Shown here one piece after another: positions 1 to 7,549 of a DNA stretch of 64,000 nucleotides. The position numbers and the translations under genes are program-made. The DNA comes from Nostoc sp. UHCC 0702 (GTDB lineage Bacteria; Cyanobacteriota; Cyanobacteriia; Cyanobacteriales; Nostocaceae): positions 8,089,501 to 8,153,500 of the forward strand of contig CP071065.1 in assembly GCA_017164015.1 (NCBI GenBank). The letters are read 5' to 3'. The notes under the pieces are model-generated. The model was not told where the DNA came from. It saw only the letters and a program-made list of their open reading frames with translations, and searched no databases. Numbering within the stretch: the stretch's first letter is position 1; every line of letters starts with the position of its first letter.

Positions 1-83
1 CCTTTCACAACAACTTTTGTGCCATCAATGGCCACTTGTACTTTGGCAGGAATAGGAATTGGACGTTTACCAATACGAGACAT
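1..83 (-). CDS. rplF: 50S ribosomal protein L6, N-terminal part (cut by window edge)
   Basis: Only the first 27 codons are in the window; the gene runs off the left edge. They read MSRIGKRPIPIP and onward to KVVVKG, the conserved start of bacterial L6, which binds 23S rRNA near the factor-binding site. It is the last visible gene of the rplC-to-rplF operon and lies 79 bp downstream of rpsH, which is the usual gene order. Confidence 0.93.
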   Translation of the reverse strand, partial: MSRIGKRPIPIPAKVQVAIDGTKVVVK

Positions 84-126
84 AACTTTTTGTCCTTTGT
101 TACAAGTCCATTGTCCTTTGTCTTTT

Positions 127-160
127 ACTAGTGACAAATGACTAATGACTAATGACTAAT
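127..160. repeat. Heptanucleotide tandem repeat (ctaatga type)
   Basis: The spacer between rpsH and rplF contains about four copies of a 7-bp unit (atgacta/ctaatga). This is the short tandemly repeated repetitive (STRR) class known from heterocystous cyanobacteria. It is non-coding and transcribed with the operon. Confidence 0.8.
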
Positions 161-162
161 AA

Positions 163-564
163 CTACCAAACGTAGCAAAGTACTTCTCCACCCACGTTCT
201 GACGCCGCGCTTCGCGGTCAGTCATGATCCCACTGGATGTTGAAATAATGGCAATGCCGATGCCACCTAGTACTCTTGGTAATTCTTTTCTGTTGGAGTA
301 AACACGCAAACCAGGTTTACTCACCCGCTTTAAGGTGGTGATCAGGGGTTGACGATTTTTTCCCTTGTACTTCAGGGAAATCACCAAATTCCGTTTTACC
401 CCTTCTCCTGCTTCTTCATATTCACCAATAAAACCTTCATCCCGCAGTACTTTGGCAATACTACGTGTCATTTTTGTGGCTGGCACTTGTGTAGTTTGAT
501 GCCTTGCCAAGTTGGCATTGCGGATGCGCGTCAGCATATCTGCAATTGTGTCGTTAGCCGCCAT
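163..564 (-). CDS. rpsH: 30S ribosomal protein S8
   Basis: The 133-residue product matches S8 from end to end. It has the N-terminal DTIADMLTRIRNA motif and the C-terminal block GIAIISTSSGIMTDREARR that contacts 16S rRNA helix 21. S8 is an early-assembly protein of the small subunit. It lies directly downstream of rplE, with no rpsN (S14) between them; cyanobacteria are known to keep rpsN elsewhere. Confidence 0.97.
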   Translation of the reverse strand: MAANDTIADMLTRIRNANLARHQTTQVPATKMTRSIAKVLRDEGFIGEYEEAGEGVKRNLVISLKYKGKNRQPLITTLKRVSKPGLRVYSNRKELPRVLGGIGIAIISTSSGIMTDREARRQNVGGEVLCYVW

Positions 565-584
565 CGTTCCCTCTTTAGATGAAC

Positions 585-1133
585 TTATTGATCGCGAAAG
601 GGCATTCCCAATTCCTTAAGTAAGGCGCGGCCCTCTTCGTCATTTTTCGCTGTAGTGGTGATGGAAATATCCAGACCACGGACTTGATCGACGTTGTCGT
701 ACTCAATTTCTGGAAAAATTAGCTGTTCTCTGACACCCAGAGTATAGTTACCACGACCGTCAAAGCTTTTAGGACTAACGCCGCGAAAATCTCTGATTCT
801 GGGTAGTGTCAGGCTAACTAGTCGGTCAAGGAAGGCATACATCCGTTCGCCTCTGAGAGTCACCATGATGCCAACAGGCATACCTTGACGAATTTTGAAG
901 CCAGCGATCGCCTTTTTTGCCCGTGTCACTACTGGTTTTTGACCAGTAATCACTGCAATTTCATTTAAAGACGCTTCCAGCGCCTTAGCATTTTGAGCCG
1001 CTTCGCCTAAACCTCTGTTCACAGTAATTTTTACCAACTTCGGTACTTGATGAAGGTTGGTGTATTGAAACTGGTTAGTCAGTTTAGGAACAATTGTCTC
1101 GTGGTATAAGTTTTTGAGTCTTGTTGTCGCCAT
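585..1133 (-). CDS. rplE: 50S ribosomal protein L5
   Basis: The 182-residue protein has the L5 signatures: the TVNRGLGEAAQNAK segment, the loop GQKPVVTRAKKAIAGFKIRQG and the C-terminal DISITTTAKNDEEGRALLKELGMPF. L5 binds 5S rRNA in the central protuberance. It is 110 bp downstream of rplX across a repeat-rich spacer and 20 bp upstream of rpsH. Confidence 0.97.
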   Translation of the reverse strand: MATTRLKNLYHETIVPKLTNQFQYTNLHQVPKLVKITVNRGLGEAAQNAKALEASLNEIAVITGQKPVVTRAKKAIAGFKIRQGMPVGIMVTLRGERMYAFLDRLVSLTLPRIRDFRGVSPKSFDGRGNYTLGVREQLIFPEIEYDNVDQVRGLDISITTTAKNDEEGRALLKELGMPFRDQ

Positions 1134-1171
1134 AGTTTTTTGTCCTGATTATCCCTGGGCTTGGTCAGGGA

Positions 1172-1243
1172 ACAAAGTTATCAGTTATCAGTTATGAGTT
1201 AAATTTAATTCTTAATTTCTAACTCTTCACTCCTAACTTTTAA
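1172..1243. repeat. Heptanucleotide repeat spacer between rplX and rplE
   Basis: Three to four copies of agttatc are followed by degenerate ctaactc/ctcctaa units. These are STRR-type repeats inside a transcribed operon spacer, with no coding capacity. Confidence 0.75.
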
Positions 1244-1591
1244 CTATTTATCCAAAATCTCGCCAGTTTTTTTGAGTTTCCTAACTTTCTTACCATCTTC
1301 TGTAAAGGTATAGCAGATACGACTGGCAACGTTTTGCTTGGTGGAATAAAGCATCACATTGGAGCTGTGGATGGGAGCTTCTTGGCTGACAATCCGTCCG
1401 GATTCCCCTTCTTGCTGGGGTTTGACGTGCTTGGTTTTAATATTGACACCTTTGACAATGACTTTACTGAGTTGAGGCAGTGCTTGGATGATTTCACCAA
1501 CTTTACCTTTGTCTTTGCCAGCAATCACTTGCACGGTGTCGCCAGTTTTGACGTGCATTTTGTGGAATACTTTGGGCTTTTGGCTTGCCAT
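1244..1591 (-). CDS. rplX: 50S ribosomal protein L24
   Basis: The 115-residue product carries the KOW motif (DTVQVIAGKDKGKVGEI, about residues 18-34), and VKGVNIKTKHVKP follows. L24 starts assembly of the large subunit at the 5' end of 23S rRNA. Its ATG overlaps the stop codon of rplN by one base (TAATG), which implies translational coupling. Confidence 0.97.
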   Translation of the reverse strand: MASQKPKVFHKMHVKTGDTVQVIAGKDKGKVGEIIQALPQLSKVIVKGVNIKTKHVKPQQEGESGRIVSQEAPIHSSNVMLYSTKQNVASRICYTFTEDGKKVRKLKKTGEILDK

Positions 1592-1959
1592 TACAGCACC
1601 TCCGGAGCCAGAGAAACGATTTTGGTAAAGTTTTTTTCGCGCAGTTCCCGTGCAACTGGGCCAAAGACCCGTGTGCCTCTAGGATTACCATCTTTGTTGA
1701 TGATCACAGCGGCGTTATCGTCAAAACGAATAGTCATACCGCTATCCCGACGGATATTGTGACGGGTGCGGACAATTACCGCTTCCACAACGTCAGATTT
1801 TTTCACAGCCATGTTAGGAATGGCATCTTTGACAACGGCAATGATTTTGTCACCGATAAAACCATAACGGCTGTTGCCTGCGCCTAAAACGCGGATGCAC
1901 ATGAGTTTGCGGGCACCGCTATTATCTGCGACATTCAGGTAGGTTTGGGGTTGAATCAC
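1591..1959 (-). CDS. rplN: 50S ribosomal protein L14
   Basis: This 122-residue protein begins MIQPQTYLNVADNSGARK and contains the L14 signature around AVIVRTRHNIRRDSG. It binds 23S rRNA at the subunit interface next to L19. Its length is normal for the family. Its stop codon overlaps the start of rplX by one base. Confidence 0.97.
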   Translation of the reverse strand: MIQPQTYLNVADNSGARKLMCIRVLGAGNSRYGFIGDKIIAVVKDAIPNMAVKKSDVVEAVIVRTRHNIRRDSGMTIRFDDNAAVIINKDGNPRGTRVFGPVARELREKNFTKIVSLAPEVL

Positions 1960-2000
1960 AATTAATCTCCCTTGTTGTAGTTGTTATAAAGTAACAACTA

Positions 2001-2252
2001 TTAAGCTGTAGCTTTGGTATTCAGTACTTCTGTGACTTGCCAGCGCTTGGTTTTACTCAGGGGTCTAGTTTCCTGAATTCGGACGCGATCGCCCACTTTG
2101 CACTTATTTTCTTCATCGTGAGCTTTATAGCGCCGAGTTTTAACTACAATCTTGCCGTACTTGGGATGGGGAGCGCGGTTTTCTACGGCAACTACTACCG
2201 TTTTTTGCATTTTATCGCTCACTACCAAGCCAACTCGTTCTTTGATTGCCAT
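2001..2252 (-). CDS. rpsQ: 30S ribosomal protein S17
   Basis: The 83-residue protein has the S17 OB-fold core (GLVVSDKMQKTVVVAVE at the N terminus and GDRVRIQETRPLSKTKRW at about residues 54-71). It is a primary 16S rRNA binder. It begins 12 bp after rpmC, which is tight operon spacing. Confidence 0.97.
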   Translation of the reverse strand: MAIKERVGLVVSDKMQKTVVVAVENRAPHPKYGKIVVKTRRYKAHDEENKCKVGDRVRIQETRPLSKTKRWQVTEVLNTKATA

Positions 2253-2264
2253 AATCTCCTACTT

Positions 2265-2489
2265 TTATTCTTGAGGCGGTTGAGTTGCTGCTGCCCGTTT
2301 GCGCTCACCCTCTACCGTCAGCAATTGGGCTAGGCGATGGCGGGTATGTCGGAACTGGTGGGGCTTATCTAGCTGTCTTGTGGCTTTTTGTAGGCGCAAC
2401 TGAAACAGTTGTTTTTTAGTTGCGATAATTTCCTGGGCCAGTTTCTCGTCACTTAATTCTCTAGCTTCTGAAATTTTGGGAAGAGCCAT
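2265..2489 (-). CDS. rpmC: 50S ribosomal protein L29
   Basis: The 74-residue, highly charged helical protein has the L29 motif LFQLRLQKATRQLDKPHQFR. L29 lies near the peptide exit tunnel, where trigger factor and SRP dock. It is 3 bp downstream of rplP, so translation is probably coupled. Its C-terminal tail is slightly longer than in E. coli, as usual in cyanobacteria. Confidence 0.95.
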   Translation of the reverse strand: MALPKISEARELSDEKLAQEIIATKKQLFQLRLQKATRQLDKPHQFRHTRHRLAQLLTVEGERKRAAATQPPQE

Positions 2490-2492
2490 TAC

Positions 2493-2918
2493 CTACTCCT
2501 GCTCCTCTGGTTGAGAGCGCACAATAAATTTGGTTTTTATCGGCAGTTTATATGCTGCCAAGCGCATGGCTTCACGGGCAATTTCTTCCGTAACGCCGGC
2601 GATTTCAAACAAAATTCGCCCTGGCTTCACTACTGCTACCCAAAACTCTGGCGAACCTTTACCGGAACCCATCCGGGTTTCTGCGGGACGCATGGTTACA
2701 GGTTTATCAGGGAAAATCCGAATCCAGATTTTGCCACCCCTACGGATGTAACGGGTCATTGCCCGGCGGGAAGCCTCTATTTGACGAGAGGTAATCCAAG
2801 CTGGTTCTTGAGCTTGGAGTGCAAAGTCGCCAAAGTTGAGCGTGCTGCCACGGGTAGCTAGACCTTCCATTCGTCCGCGCTGTTGTTTGCGGAATTTCGT
2901 TCTTCTTGGACTTAACAT
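2493..2918 (-). CDS. rplP: 50S ribosomal protein L16
   Basis: The 141-residue protein begins MLSPRRTKFRKQQRGRM and contains the L16 signature KIWIRIFPDKPVTMRPAETRMG followed by GSGKGSPEFWVAVV. L16 is needed for peptidyl-transferase centre architecture and tRNA positioning in the A site. A 97-bp spacer full of heptamer repeats separates it from rpsC upstream. Confidence 0.97.
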   Translation of the reverse strand: MLSPRRTKFRKQQRGRMEGLATRGSTLNFGDFALQAQEPAWITSRQIEASRRAMTRYIRRGGKIWIRIFPDKPVTMRPAETRMGSGKGSPEFWVAVVKPGRILFEIAGVTEEIAREAMRLAAYKLPIKTKFIVRSQPEEQE

Positions 2919-2919
2919 G

Positions 2920-3015
2920 GTTTGTCAGTTGTCGGTTGTCAGTTGTCAGTTGTCATTTGTCAGTTGCCAGTTGTCAGCTGTTTTTTTCCACTGACTATTG
3001 ACTACTGACTATTGA
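2920..3015. repeat. Heptanucleotide repeat array between rpsC and rplP
   Basis: About eight copies of a gttgtca unit, with point variants, are followed by about four copies of a gactatt/gactact unit. They fill almost the whole spacer. They are STRR repeats in a transcribed spacer. Confidence 0.85.
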
Positions 3016-3771
3016 CTATCCTTCATTTGAACGGTCTTCAAATTGTTGACGACGGCGTTGTTGTTGACGGCGACGAGGTTCGCGTTCGCGGGTTGTGGGT
3101 GGTGGTGGAGTTTCTTCTTGTCCTGGGATAATTTCTCCCTTAAATACCCACACTTTAATACCTAAAATGCCGTAAACAGTTTTAGCTGTAGTGTAGGAGT
3201 AGTCAATATCAGCTCTTAAGGTATGTAGAGGTACTCGACCTTCACGAGTCCACTCTGTCCGGGCAATTTCTGCACCATTGAGCCGACCACTGACTTGAAT
3301 TTTAATACCTTGGATACCAGCACGTTGGGCCCGCTGAATGGCTTGCCGTACTACCCGCCGGAAGGAAACGCGGCGTTCTAATTGTTGAGCAATGTATTCC
3401 GCAATCAAATAAGCATCAGCATCAACTCGCTGTACTTCAACTACGTTGATCCGAATTTGACGATTGCTACCCAACAGTTCTTGGAGTCCGGTACGCAATG
3501 CTTCAATGCCTTGTCCACCACGACCTACTACTACACCTGGGCGAGCAGTGCGTACTTCGAGGTCGATTTGGTCTGCTTTGCGCTCAATGCGGACTTCGGA
3601 AATTCCAGCATTGTTTTGAGCCAGTCTGCCCAATTTTTGTTCTATGTAGTTACGGAGTTTGTAGTCTTCTTGGAGAAGTTCTGGATAGCGGTCAGGAACA
3701 GCAAACCAACGGGATTGATGTTCTTGTGTAATACCCAGGCGAAAACCAACTGGATGAATTTTCTGTCCCAC
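3016..3771 (-). CDS. rpsC: 30S ribosomal protein S3
   Basis: The 251-residue protein has the N-terminal MGQKIHPVGFRLGI motif, a KH domain with RPGVVVGRGGQGIEAL (about residues 77-92) and the C-terminal S3 block IKIQVSGRLNGAEIARTEW. S3 forms part of the mRNA entry channel. The last ~35 residues are a basic Arg/Gln-rich tail (REREPRRRQQQRRRQQ), which is common in cyanobacterial S3 and longer than in E. coli. Confidence 0.97.
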   Translation of the reverse strand: MGQKIHPVGFRLGITQEHQSRWFAVPDRYPELLQEDYKLRNYIEQKLGRLAQNNAGISEVRIERKADQIDLEVRTARPGVVVGRGGQGIEALRTGLQELLGSNRQIRINVVEVQRVDADAYLIAEYIAQQLERRVSFRRVVRQAIQRAQRAGIQGIKIQVSGRLNGAEIARTEWTREGRVPLHTLRADIDYSYTTAKTVYGILGIKVWVFKGEIIPGQEETPPPPTTREREPRRRQQQRRRQQFEDRSNEG

Positions 3772-3824
3772 TAATGCTTCCTCTAAATATTTCTTACTTG
3801 ACGCCGTTTTTCGTGTCTGTCTGC

Positions 3825-4184
3825 TTATTTAGCATCAGGGCTAGCACCAACGGCTACAGTAATATGACACGTCGGCTTGCGAATCTGGTAAGCTCGTCCC
3901 TGCGCTCTTGGTTGAAACCGTTTTAGCACTGGGCCTTGATCGGCATATGCCTGGGTAATGACCAATTGAGTTCGATCTAATCCGGCGTTATGCTCGGCAT
4001 TAGCCGCAGCACTTCTGACCAGCTTCAACACTGGTTCAGTAGCTCTGTAGGGCATGAATTCCAGGATGATCAGTGCTTCTCTGTATGATCGCCCCCGGAT
4101 TTGGTCAAGTACGCGACGCACTTTCAAGGGAGACATGCGTATAAAACGGGCGATCGCTTTCACTTCTGTAGTATCAGTAGCCAT
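3825..4184 (-). CDS. rplV: 50S ribosomal protein L22
   Basis: The L22 signatures are FIRMSPLKVRRVLDQIRG and the exit-tunnel hairpin region (LKRFQPRAQGRAYQIRKPTCHITV). I start at the ATG at 4184 because AAGGAG lies 6 nt upstream of it; an upstream ATG at 4205 would add 7 residues made from that Shine-Dalgarno sequence. The product is then 119 residues, typical for L22. Confidence 0.95.
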   Translation of the reverse strand: MATDTTEVKAIARFIRMSPLKVRRVLDQIRGRSYREALIILEFMPYRATEPVLKLVRSAAANAEHNAGLDRTQLVITQAYADQGPVLKRFQPRAQGRAYQIRKPTCHITVAVGASPDAK

Positions 4185-4199
4185 AATTTTCTCCTTTTT

Positions 4200-4261
4200 A
4201 GTCATTTGTCAGTTGTTAGTTGTCAGTTGTTTCAAGCTACTGACTACTGACTACTGACAAA
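4200..4261. repeat. Heptanucleotide repeats between rpsS and rplV
   Basis: Copies of gtcagtt/gttgtca and of ctgacta fill this spacer. It is the same STRR family as at 2920-3015. Confidence 0.75.
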
Positions 4262-4540
4262 TTACCTCCCCGCTTTTTTGTCGCTCTTTCCATGACCCCT
4301 GTAAGTGCGTGTCGGGGCAAATTCACCTAATTTGTGACCTACCATCTGTTCATTGATAAACACTGGAACGTGTTGACGACCGTTATGAACAGCTATAGTA
4401 TGACCCACCATCAGTGGCAAAATTGTCGATGCTCTCGACCAAGTTTTAATAACTTGTTTTTCGTTTTTTGCATTCAGCTTTTCAATTTTGCTGAGCAAAT
4501 GATCGGCAACGAAAGGACCTTTTTTTAGAGAACGACCCAT
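4262..4540 (-). CDS. rpsS: 30S ribosomal protein S19
   Basis: This 92-residue protein reads MGRSLKKGPFVADHLL at the start and ends with GHKLGEFAPTRTYRGHGKSDKK, both diagnostic of S19. S19 sits in the 30S head and contacts S13 and the A-site finger. It lies downstream of rplB across a 113-bp spacer with repeats. Confidence 0.97.
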   Translation of the reverse strand: MGRSLKKGPFVADHLLSKIEKLNAKNEKQVIKTWSRASTILPLMVGHTIAVHNGRQHVPVFINEQMVGHKLGEFAPTRTYRGHGKSDKKAGR

Positions 4541-4569
4541 AATTCGATTTTGGATTTTGAATTTTGGAA

Positions 4570-4653
4570 TTACAAGTTAGCAGTTACAAGTTAGCAGTTA
4601 GGAATTAGATTTTACTCAAAACTCTTAACTCATAACTCTTCACTCTTAACTCT
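4570..4653. repeat. Repeat-rich spacer between rplB and rpsS
   Basis: Two copies of the 14-bp unit acaagttagcagtt are followed by degenerate ctcttaa/aactctt heptamers. It is non-coding and transcribed with the operon. Confidence 0.7.
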
Positions 4654-5517
4654 TTACGATTCACGACCACCACGACCGCGTTTAGAAGATTTGCGGCGAC
4701 GACGCAGAATCAATTTACTGCTGGCTTTTTTGCGTTTACGTGTCTTCGCACCCAAGGTAGGTTTACCCCAAGGTGTTACAGGCCCAGATCTACCAATAGG
4801 CGCCCTACCTTCTCCACCGCCGTGGGGGTGGTCAACGGGGTTCATCACACTACCTCTAACCTTGGGACGGCGACCTTTCCAACGATTCCGTCCTGCTTTA
4901 CCTGCACTCAGGTTTCTGGCATCGGTGTTGCCTACTTGTCCGATGGTGGCGTAGCATTCGCGCCGAATCAAGCGAACTTCTCCCGAAGGCAGCTTCAATG
5001 TCACATAATTGCCTTCTTTTGCCACAACTTGCGCTGTAGCACCAGCCGAACGCACAATTTGACCGCCCTTACCAGGGGTCAGTTCTACGTTGTGAACACT
5101 TGTACCTAAAGGAATGTTGGCAAGTGGCAAAGCATTCCCATCTTCAATAGGTGCTTCCGGCCCAGCAATAATTTTTGTGCCGACTTTCAAGCCGTTGGGT
5201 TGAAGGATGTAACGTTTTTCGCCATCCTCATAATACAAAAGAGCAATCCGAGCATTGCGATTGGGATCGTATTCGATCGCTGCTACTTCCGCTGGTATAT
5301 TACGTTTATCCCTCTTAAAATCAATAATTCGATAAAGTTGTTTGTGTCCGCCACCCCGACGACGGCTGGTTATCCGCCCTTGATTGTTACGACCTTTGGC
5401 ACGATGTTTGTACACCGTTAGGGATTTTTCCGGCTCTGTTTTGGTAATTTCTGCAAAGTCGGAGATGGTAACTTGGCGAGTACTGGGGGTATAAGGGCGA
5501 TAAGAACGAGTACCCAT
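4654..5517 (-). CDS. rplB: 50S ribosomal protein L2
   Basis: The 287-residue protein matches L2 throughout, with the central RNA-binding domain and the highly conserved C-terminal segment RGSVMNPVDHPHGGGEGRAPIG. That segment contains the histidine implicated in peptidyl-transferase function. It ends in a basic RRRRKSSKRGRGG tail. Its length is normal for cyanobacteria. Confidence 0.97.
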   Translation of the reverse strand: MGTRSYRPYTPSTRQVTISDFAEITKTEPEKSLTVYKHRAKGRNNQGRITSRRRGGGHKQLYRIIDFKRDKRNIPAEVAAIEYDPNRNARIALLYYEDGEKRYILQPNGLKVGTKIIAGPEAPIEDGNALPLANIPLGTSVHNVELTPGKGGQIVRSAGATAQVVAKEGNYVTLKLPSGEVRLIRRECYATIGQVGNTDARNLSAGKAGRNRWKGRRPKVRGSVMNPVDHPHGGGEGRAPIGRSGPVTPWGKPTLGAKTRKRKKASSKLILRRRRKSSKRGRGGRES

Positions 5518-5559
5518 ATTTTTAAGTGCTGAGTGCTATTAGCTTTTTTCGGGGCGTTT

Positions 5560-5650
5560 AGCCCGTGCTGAGTTTTGAGTTTTTAAGTTTTGAGTGATGA
5601 GTTTTGAGTGTAGTAACTCGTAATTCATAACTCCTAACTCATAACTTTAT
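5560..5650. repeat. Repeat-rich spacer between rplW and rplB
   Basis: Degenerate tandem units of gagttttgagt/agttttgag and ataactcctaactc fill the spacer. It is similar to the other intra-operon STRR spacers. Confidence 0.65.
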
Positions 5651-5965
5651 TTAGACTTCTGGGAATAGAACTTGTCTAATTTTCTCTACGTCCCCTGGCG
5701 CGACGGTGACAATAGCTCGCTTGTATTGCGGTTTGTAACCGATAAATTTACCAACCCGTCGCTTTTTGCGTGGTGGTAATGTTGTATTTATTTTGACAAT
5801 CTTGACCTGAAATAAGTCTTCTATTGCCGCTTTAATTAGTGGCTTGCTTGCCTTTGGAGTCACTTCAAAAGTGTATTTATTTTGCTCCATCAGGATGGTC
5901 GCCTTTTCTGTAACAATTGGGCGACGGATTAAGTCAGGAAGGTTGCGGGGGTCGAAGTTAGGCAC
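5651..5965 (-). CDS. rplW: 50S ribosomal protein L23
   Basis: The 104-residue protein contains the L23 motifs LIRRPIVTEKAT and VNTTLPPRKKRR-like RNA-binding loop (INTTLPPRKKRRVGKFIGYKPQYKRA covers it). L23 lies at the exit of the peptide tunnel and binds trigger factor. Its start overlaps the end of rplD by 8 bp, which suggests translational coupling. Confidence 0.96.
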   Translation of the reverse strand: MPNFDPRNLPDLIRRPIVTEKATILMEQNKYTFEVTPKASKPLIKAAIEDLFQVKIVKINTTLPPRKKRRVGKFIGYKPQYKRAIVTVAPGDVEKIRQVLFPEV

Positions 5966-6590
5966 TGTAAACCTCCTGAATTTTTTCTAGGGCTGATGCT
6001 GTCACTACAATTTTGTCAGCGTGCAGCAAATCATAAACATTTAGCTGGCTAGCTAGGATTAACTTTAAATTTTCTAAATTGCGGGCTGACAAATGAACAT
6101 TCTCCGCAATCTCAGACAAAATTAAAAGTGTCTTGTTTTCTGGTTCTGCGCCCCAACGAGTTAATGCTGCTACCAATTCTTTGGTTTTTGGGCGTGATAG
6201 CTCGTTGCTAAATTCTTCTACTACAATCAAGTCGTCGATGCGGCTTACTAGTGCTGTCCGCAGTGCTAGACGGCGCTCTTTGCGGTTTAACTTTAGGTTA
6301 TATTCTCTAGGCTTTGGCCCAAAGATCACACCACCACCACGCCATAATGGTGAACGAATAGACCCCGCACGAGCGCGACCTGTACCTTTTTGCCGCCAAG
6401 GTTTGCGACCGCCACCTCTGACTTCAGAACGAGTTTTTGTACTGGCAGTACCTTGACGAGCGTTGGTTAATTGTCTTACTAAGGCTCGGTGTACAATATG
6501 AGAAGCCGTTTCTTGTTTGGCAACTCGCAACTCAAGGGACGCCTGACCGACTTGTTCTCCTTGCCAATTTTTAACTACACTCTCTACCAT
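5958..6590 (-). CDS. rplD: 50S ribosomal protein L4
   Basis: The L4 signature is TRSEVRGGGRKPWRQKGTGRARAGS, the extended loop that lines the exit tunnel. I chose the ATG at 6590 (MVESVVKNW), preceded by AAAGGA at a normal distance; an ATG at 6608 would add six residues. The product is then 210 residues. In E. coli L4 represses its own S10 operon, but no such control can be shown from this sequence. Confidence 0.95.
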   Translation of the reverse strand: MVESVVKNWQGEQVGQASLELRVAKQETASHIVHRALVRQLTNARQGTASTKTRSEVRGGGRKPWRQKGTGRARAGSIRSPLWRGGGVIFGPKPREYNLKLNRKERRLALRTALVSRIDDLIVVEEFSNELSRPKTKELVAALTRWGAEPENKTLLILSEIAENVHLSARNLENLKLILASQLNVYDLLHADKIVVTASALEKIQEVYSA

Positions 6591-6599
6591 CTTTGTGTC

Positions 6600-6910
6600 C
6601 TTTGTCATTAGTCAAAAGTCATTAGTCATTAGTCAAAAGTCCATAGTCCAATGACTATTGACTGTTGAACGCCAGTTGCTTCAAGAGCGGCTCGCCGACG
6701 ACAGTCGCACGCCACTTGCTCCACTTGGAGAGACCCCAAGACCCTCCGGGTTCGGCAGTCCCCTATCGATGGGAACCGCTCCTGTCGGTGGCTCCCGAAC
6801 CGCAGTGGCTCCTCAAGTCGGGAAACCCTTTCGGCAATCGCTCATGGGGGGAACCCCCAAGACCGCGTTGCCTCACCACGGCGCTGTCTCCCCAACGCAC
6901 TGGCTCCTAT
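6600..6910. repeat. Long repeat-derived spacer between rplC and rplD
   Basis: This 320-bp spacer lies inside the ribosomal operon. It has two parts. Heptamers of the gtcatta/agtccat type lie at about 6605-6665. A GC-rich block at about 6665-6905 has recurring words such as cacttgctccacttgg, gtggctcc, gggaaaccc and ggggggaaccccc. Related words recur at 35590-35650, 38345-38405 and 45310-45350. The open frames in the block have no recognisable product, so I treat it as repeat DNA. Confidence 0.65.
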
Positions 6911-6913
6911 CGA

Positions 6914-7549
6914 CTACTTACCAACTTTCTTTGCAGGCAGAACATTCACTAAAGCTCCGGGTTTACCAGGAATGGCTCCCTTAATTAGCAATAAGTTGCG
7001 TTCCGCATCAACTCGCACTACTGTTAACTTGCGAATTGTGACGCGGCTACCGCCCAAACGCCCTGCCATGCGTTTACCTGGATAAACACGACCTGGTGTT
7101 GTACCAGCACCGATGGAACCTGGCGCTCTGTGGTTTTTGGAACCATGTGACATGGGCCCCCGACCAAAGTTGTTGCGCTTTTGGTTACCTGCGAAACCGC
7201 GACCGATACTTGTACCGACTACATCTACAATTTGACCTGCACTAAAAATATCAGCTTTAATTTCTTGACCTAAAGCATAATCACTAGAGGTATCTGTATG
7301 ATATTCATTCAAGTGACGTAATGCTGGGGCAGACGATTTTGCTAGATGACCCAGCAGTGGTCTGTTCAAGGCTTTTGGTTTAACTTCGCGAAAACCAACT
7401 TGAATGGCGGCGTAACCATCGGTTTGTTTGGTTTTAATTTGTGTAACAGTGCATGGGCCCGCTTGAATGACGGTGACAGGAATCGCTACTCCTGCTTCAT
7501 CAAATACTTGGGTCATGCCCAGCTTGGTGCCGAGAATCCCTACAGACAC
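6914..7549 (-). CDS. rplC: 50S ribosomal protein L3
   Basis: The 211-residue protein has the L3 N terminus (MSVGILGTKLGMTQVFDE) and the central extension FAGNQKRNNFGRGPMSHGSKNHRAPGSIG, which reaches the peptidyl-transferase centre. It is the first gene of the operon. No rpsJ lies upstream, as expected in cyanobacteria, where rpsJ is linked to tufA. Confidence 0.97.
   Translation of the reverse strand: MSVGILGTKLGMTQVFDEAGVAIPVTVIQAGPCTVTQIKTKQTDGYAAIQVGFREVKPKALNRPLLGHLAKSSAPALRHLNEYHTDTSSDYALGQEIKADIFSAGQIVDVVGTSIGRGFAGNQKRNNFGRGPMSHGSKNHRAPGSIGAGTTPGRVYPGKRMAGRLGGSRVTIRKLTVVRVDAERNLLLIKGAIPGKPGALVNVLPAKKVGK

Noticed and set aside
6658..6984. Plus-strand frames of 95-108 codons in the rplC-rplD spacer
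   Set aside because: They are antisense to the ribosomal operon and consist of repeat words (GTGGCTCC and GGGAACCC types).
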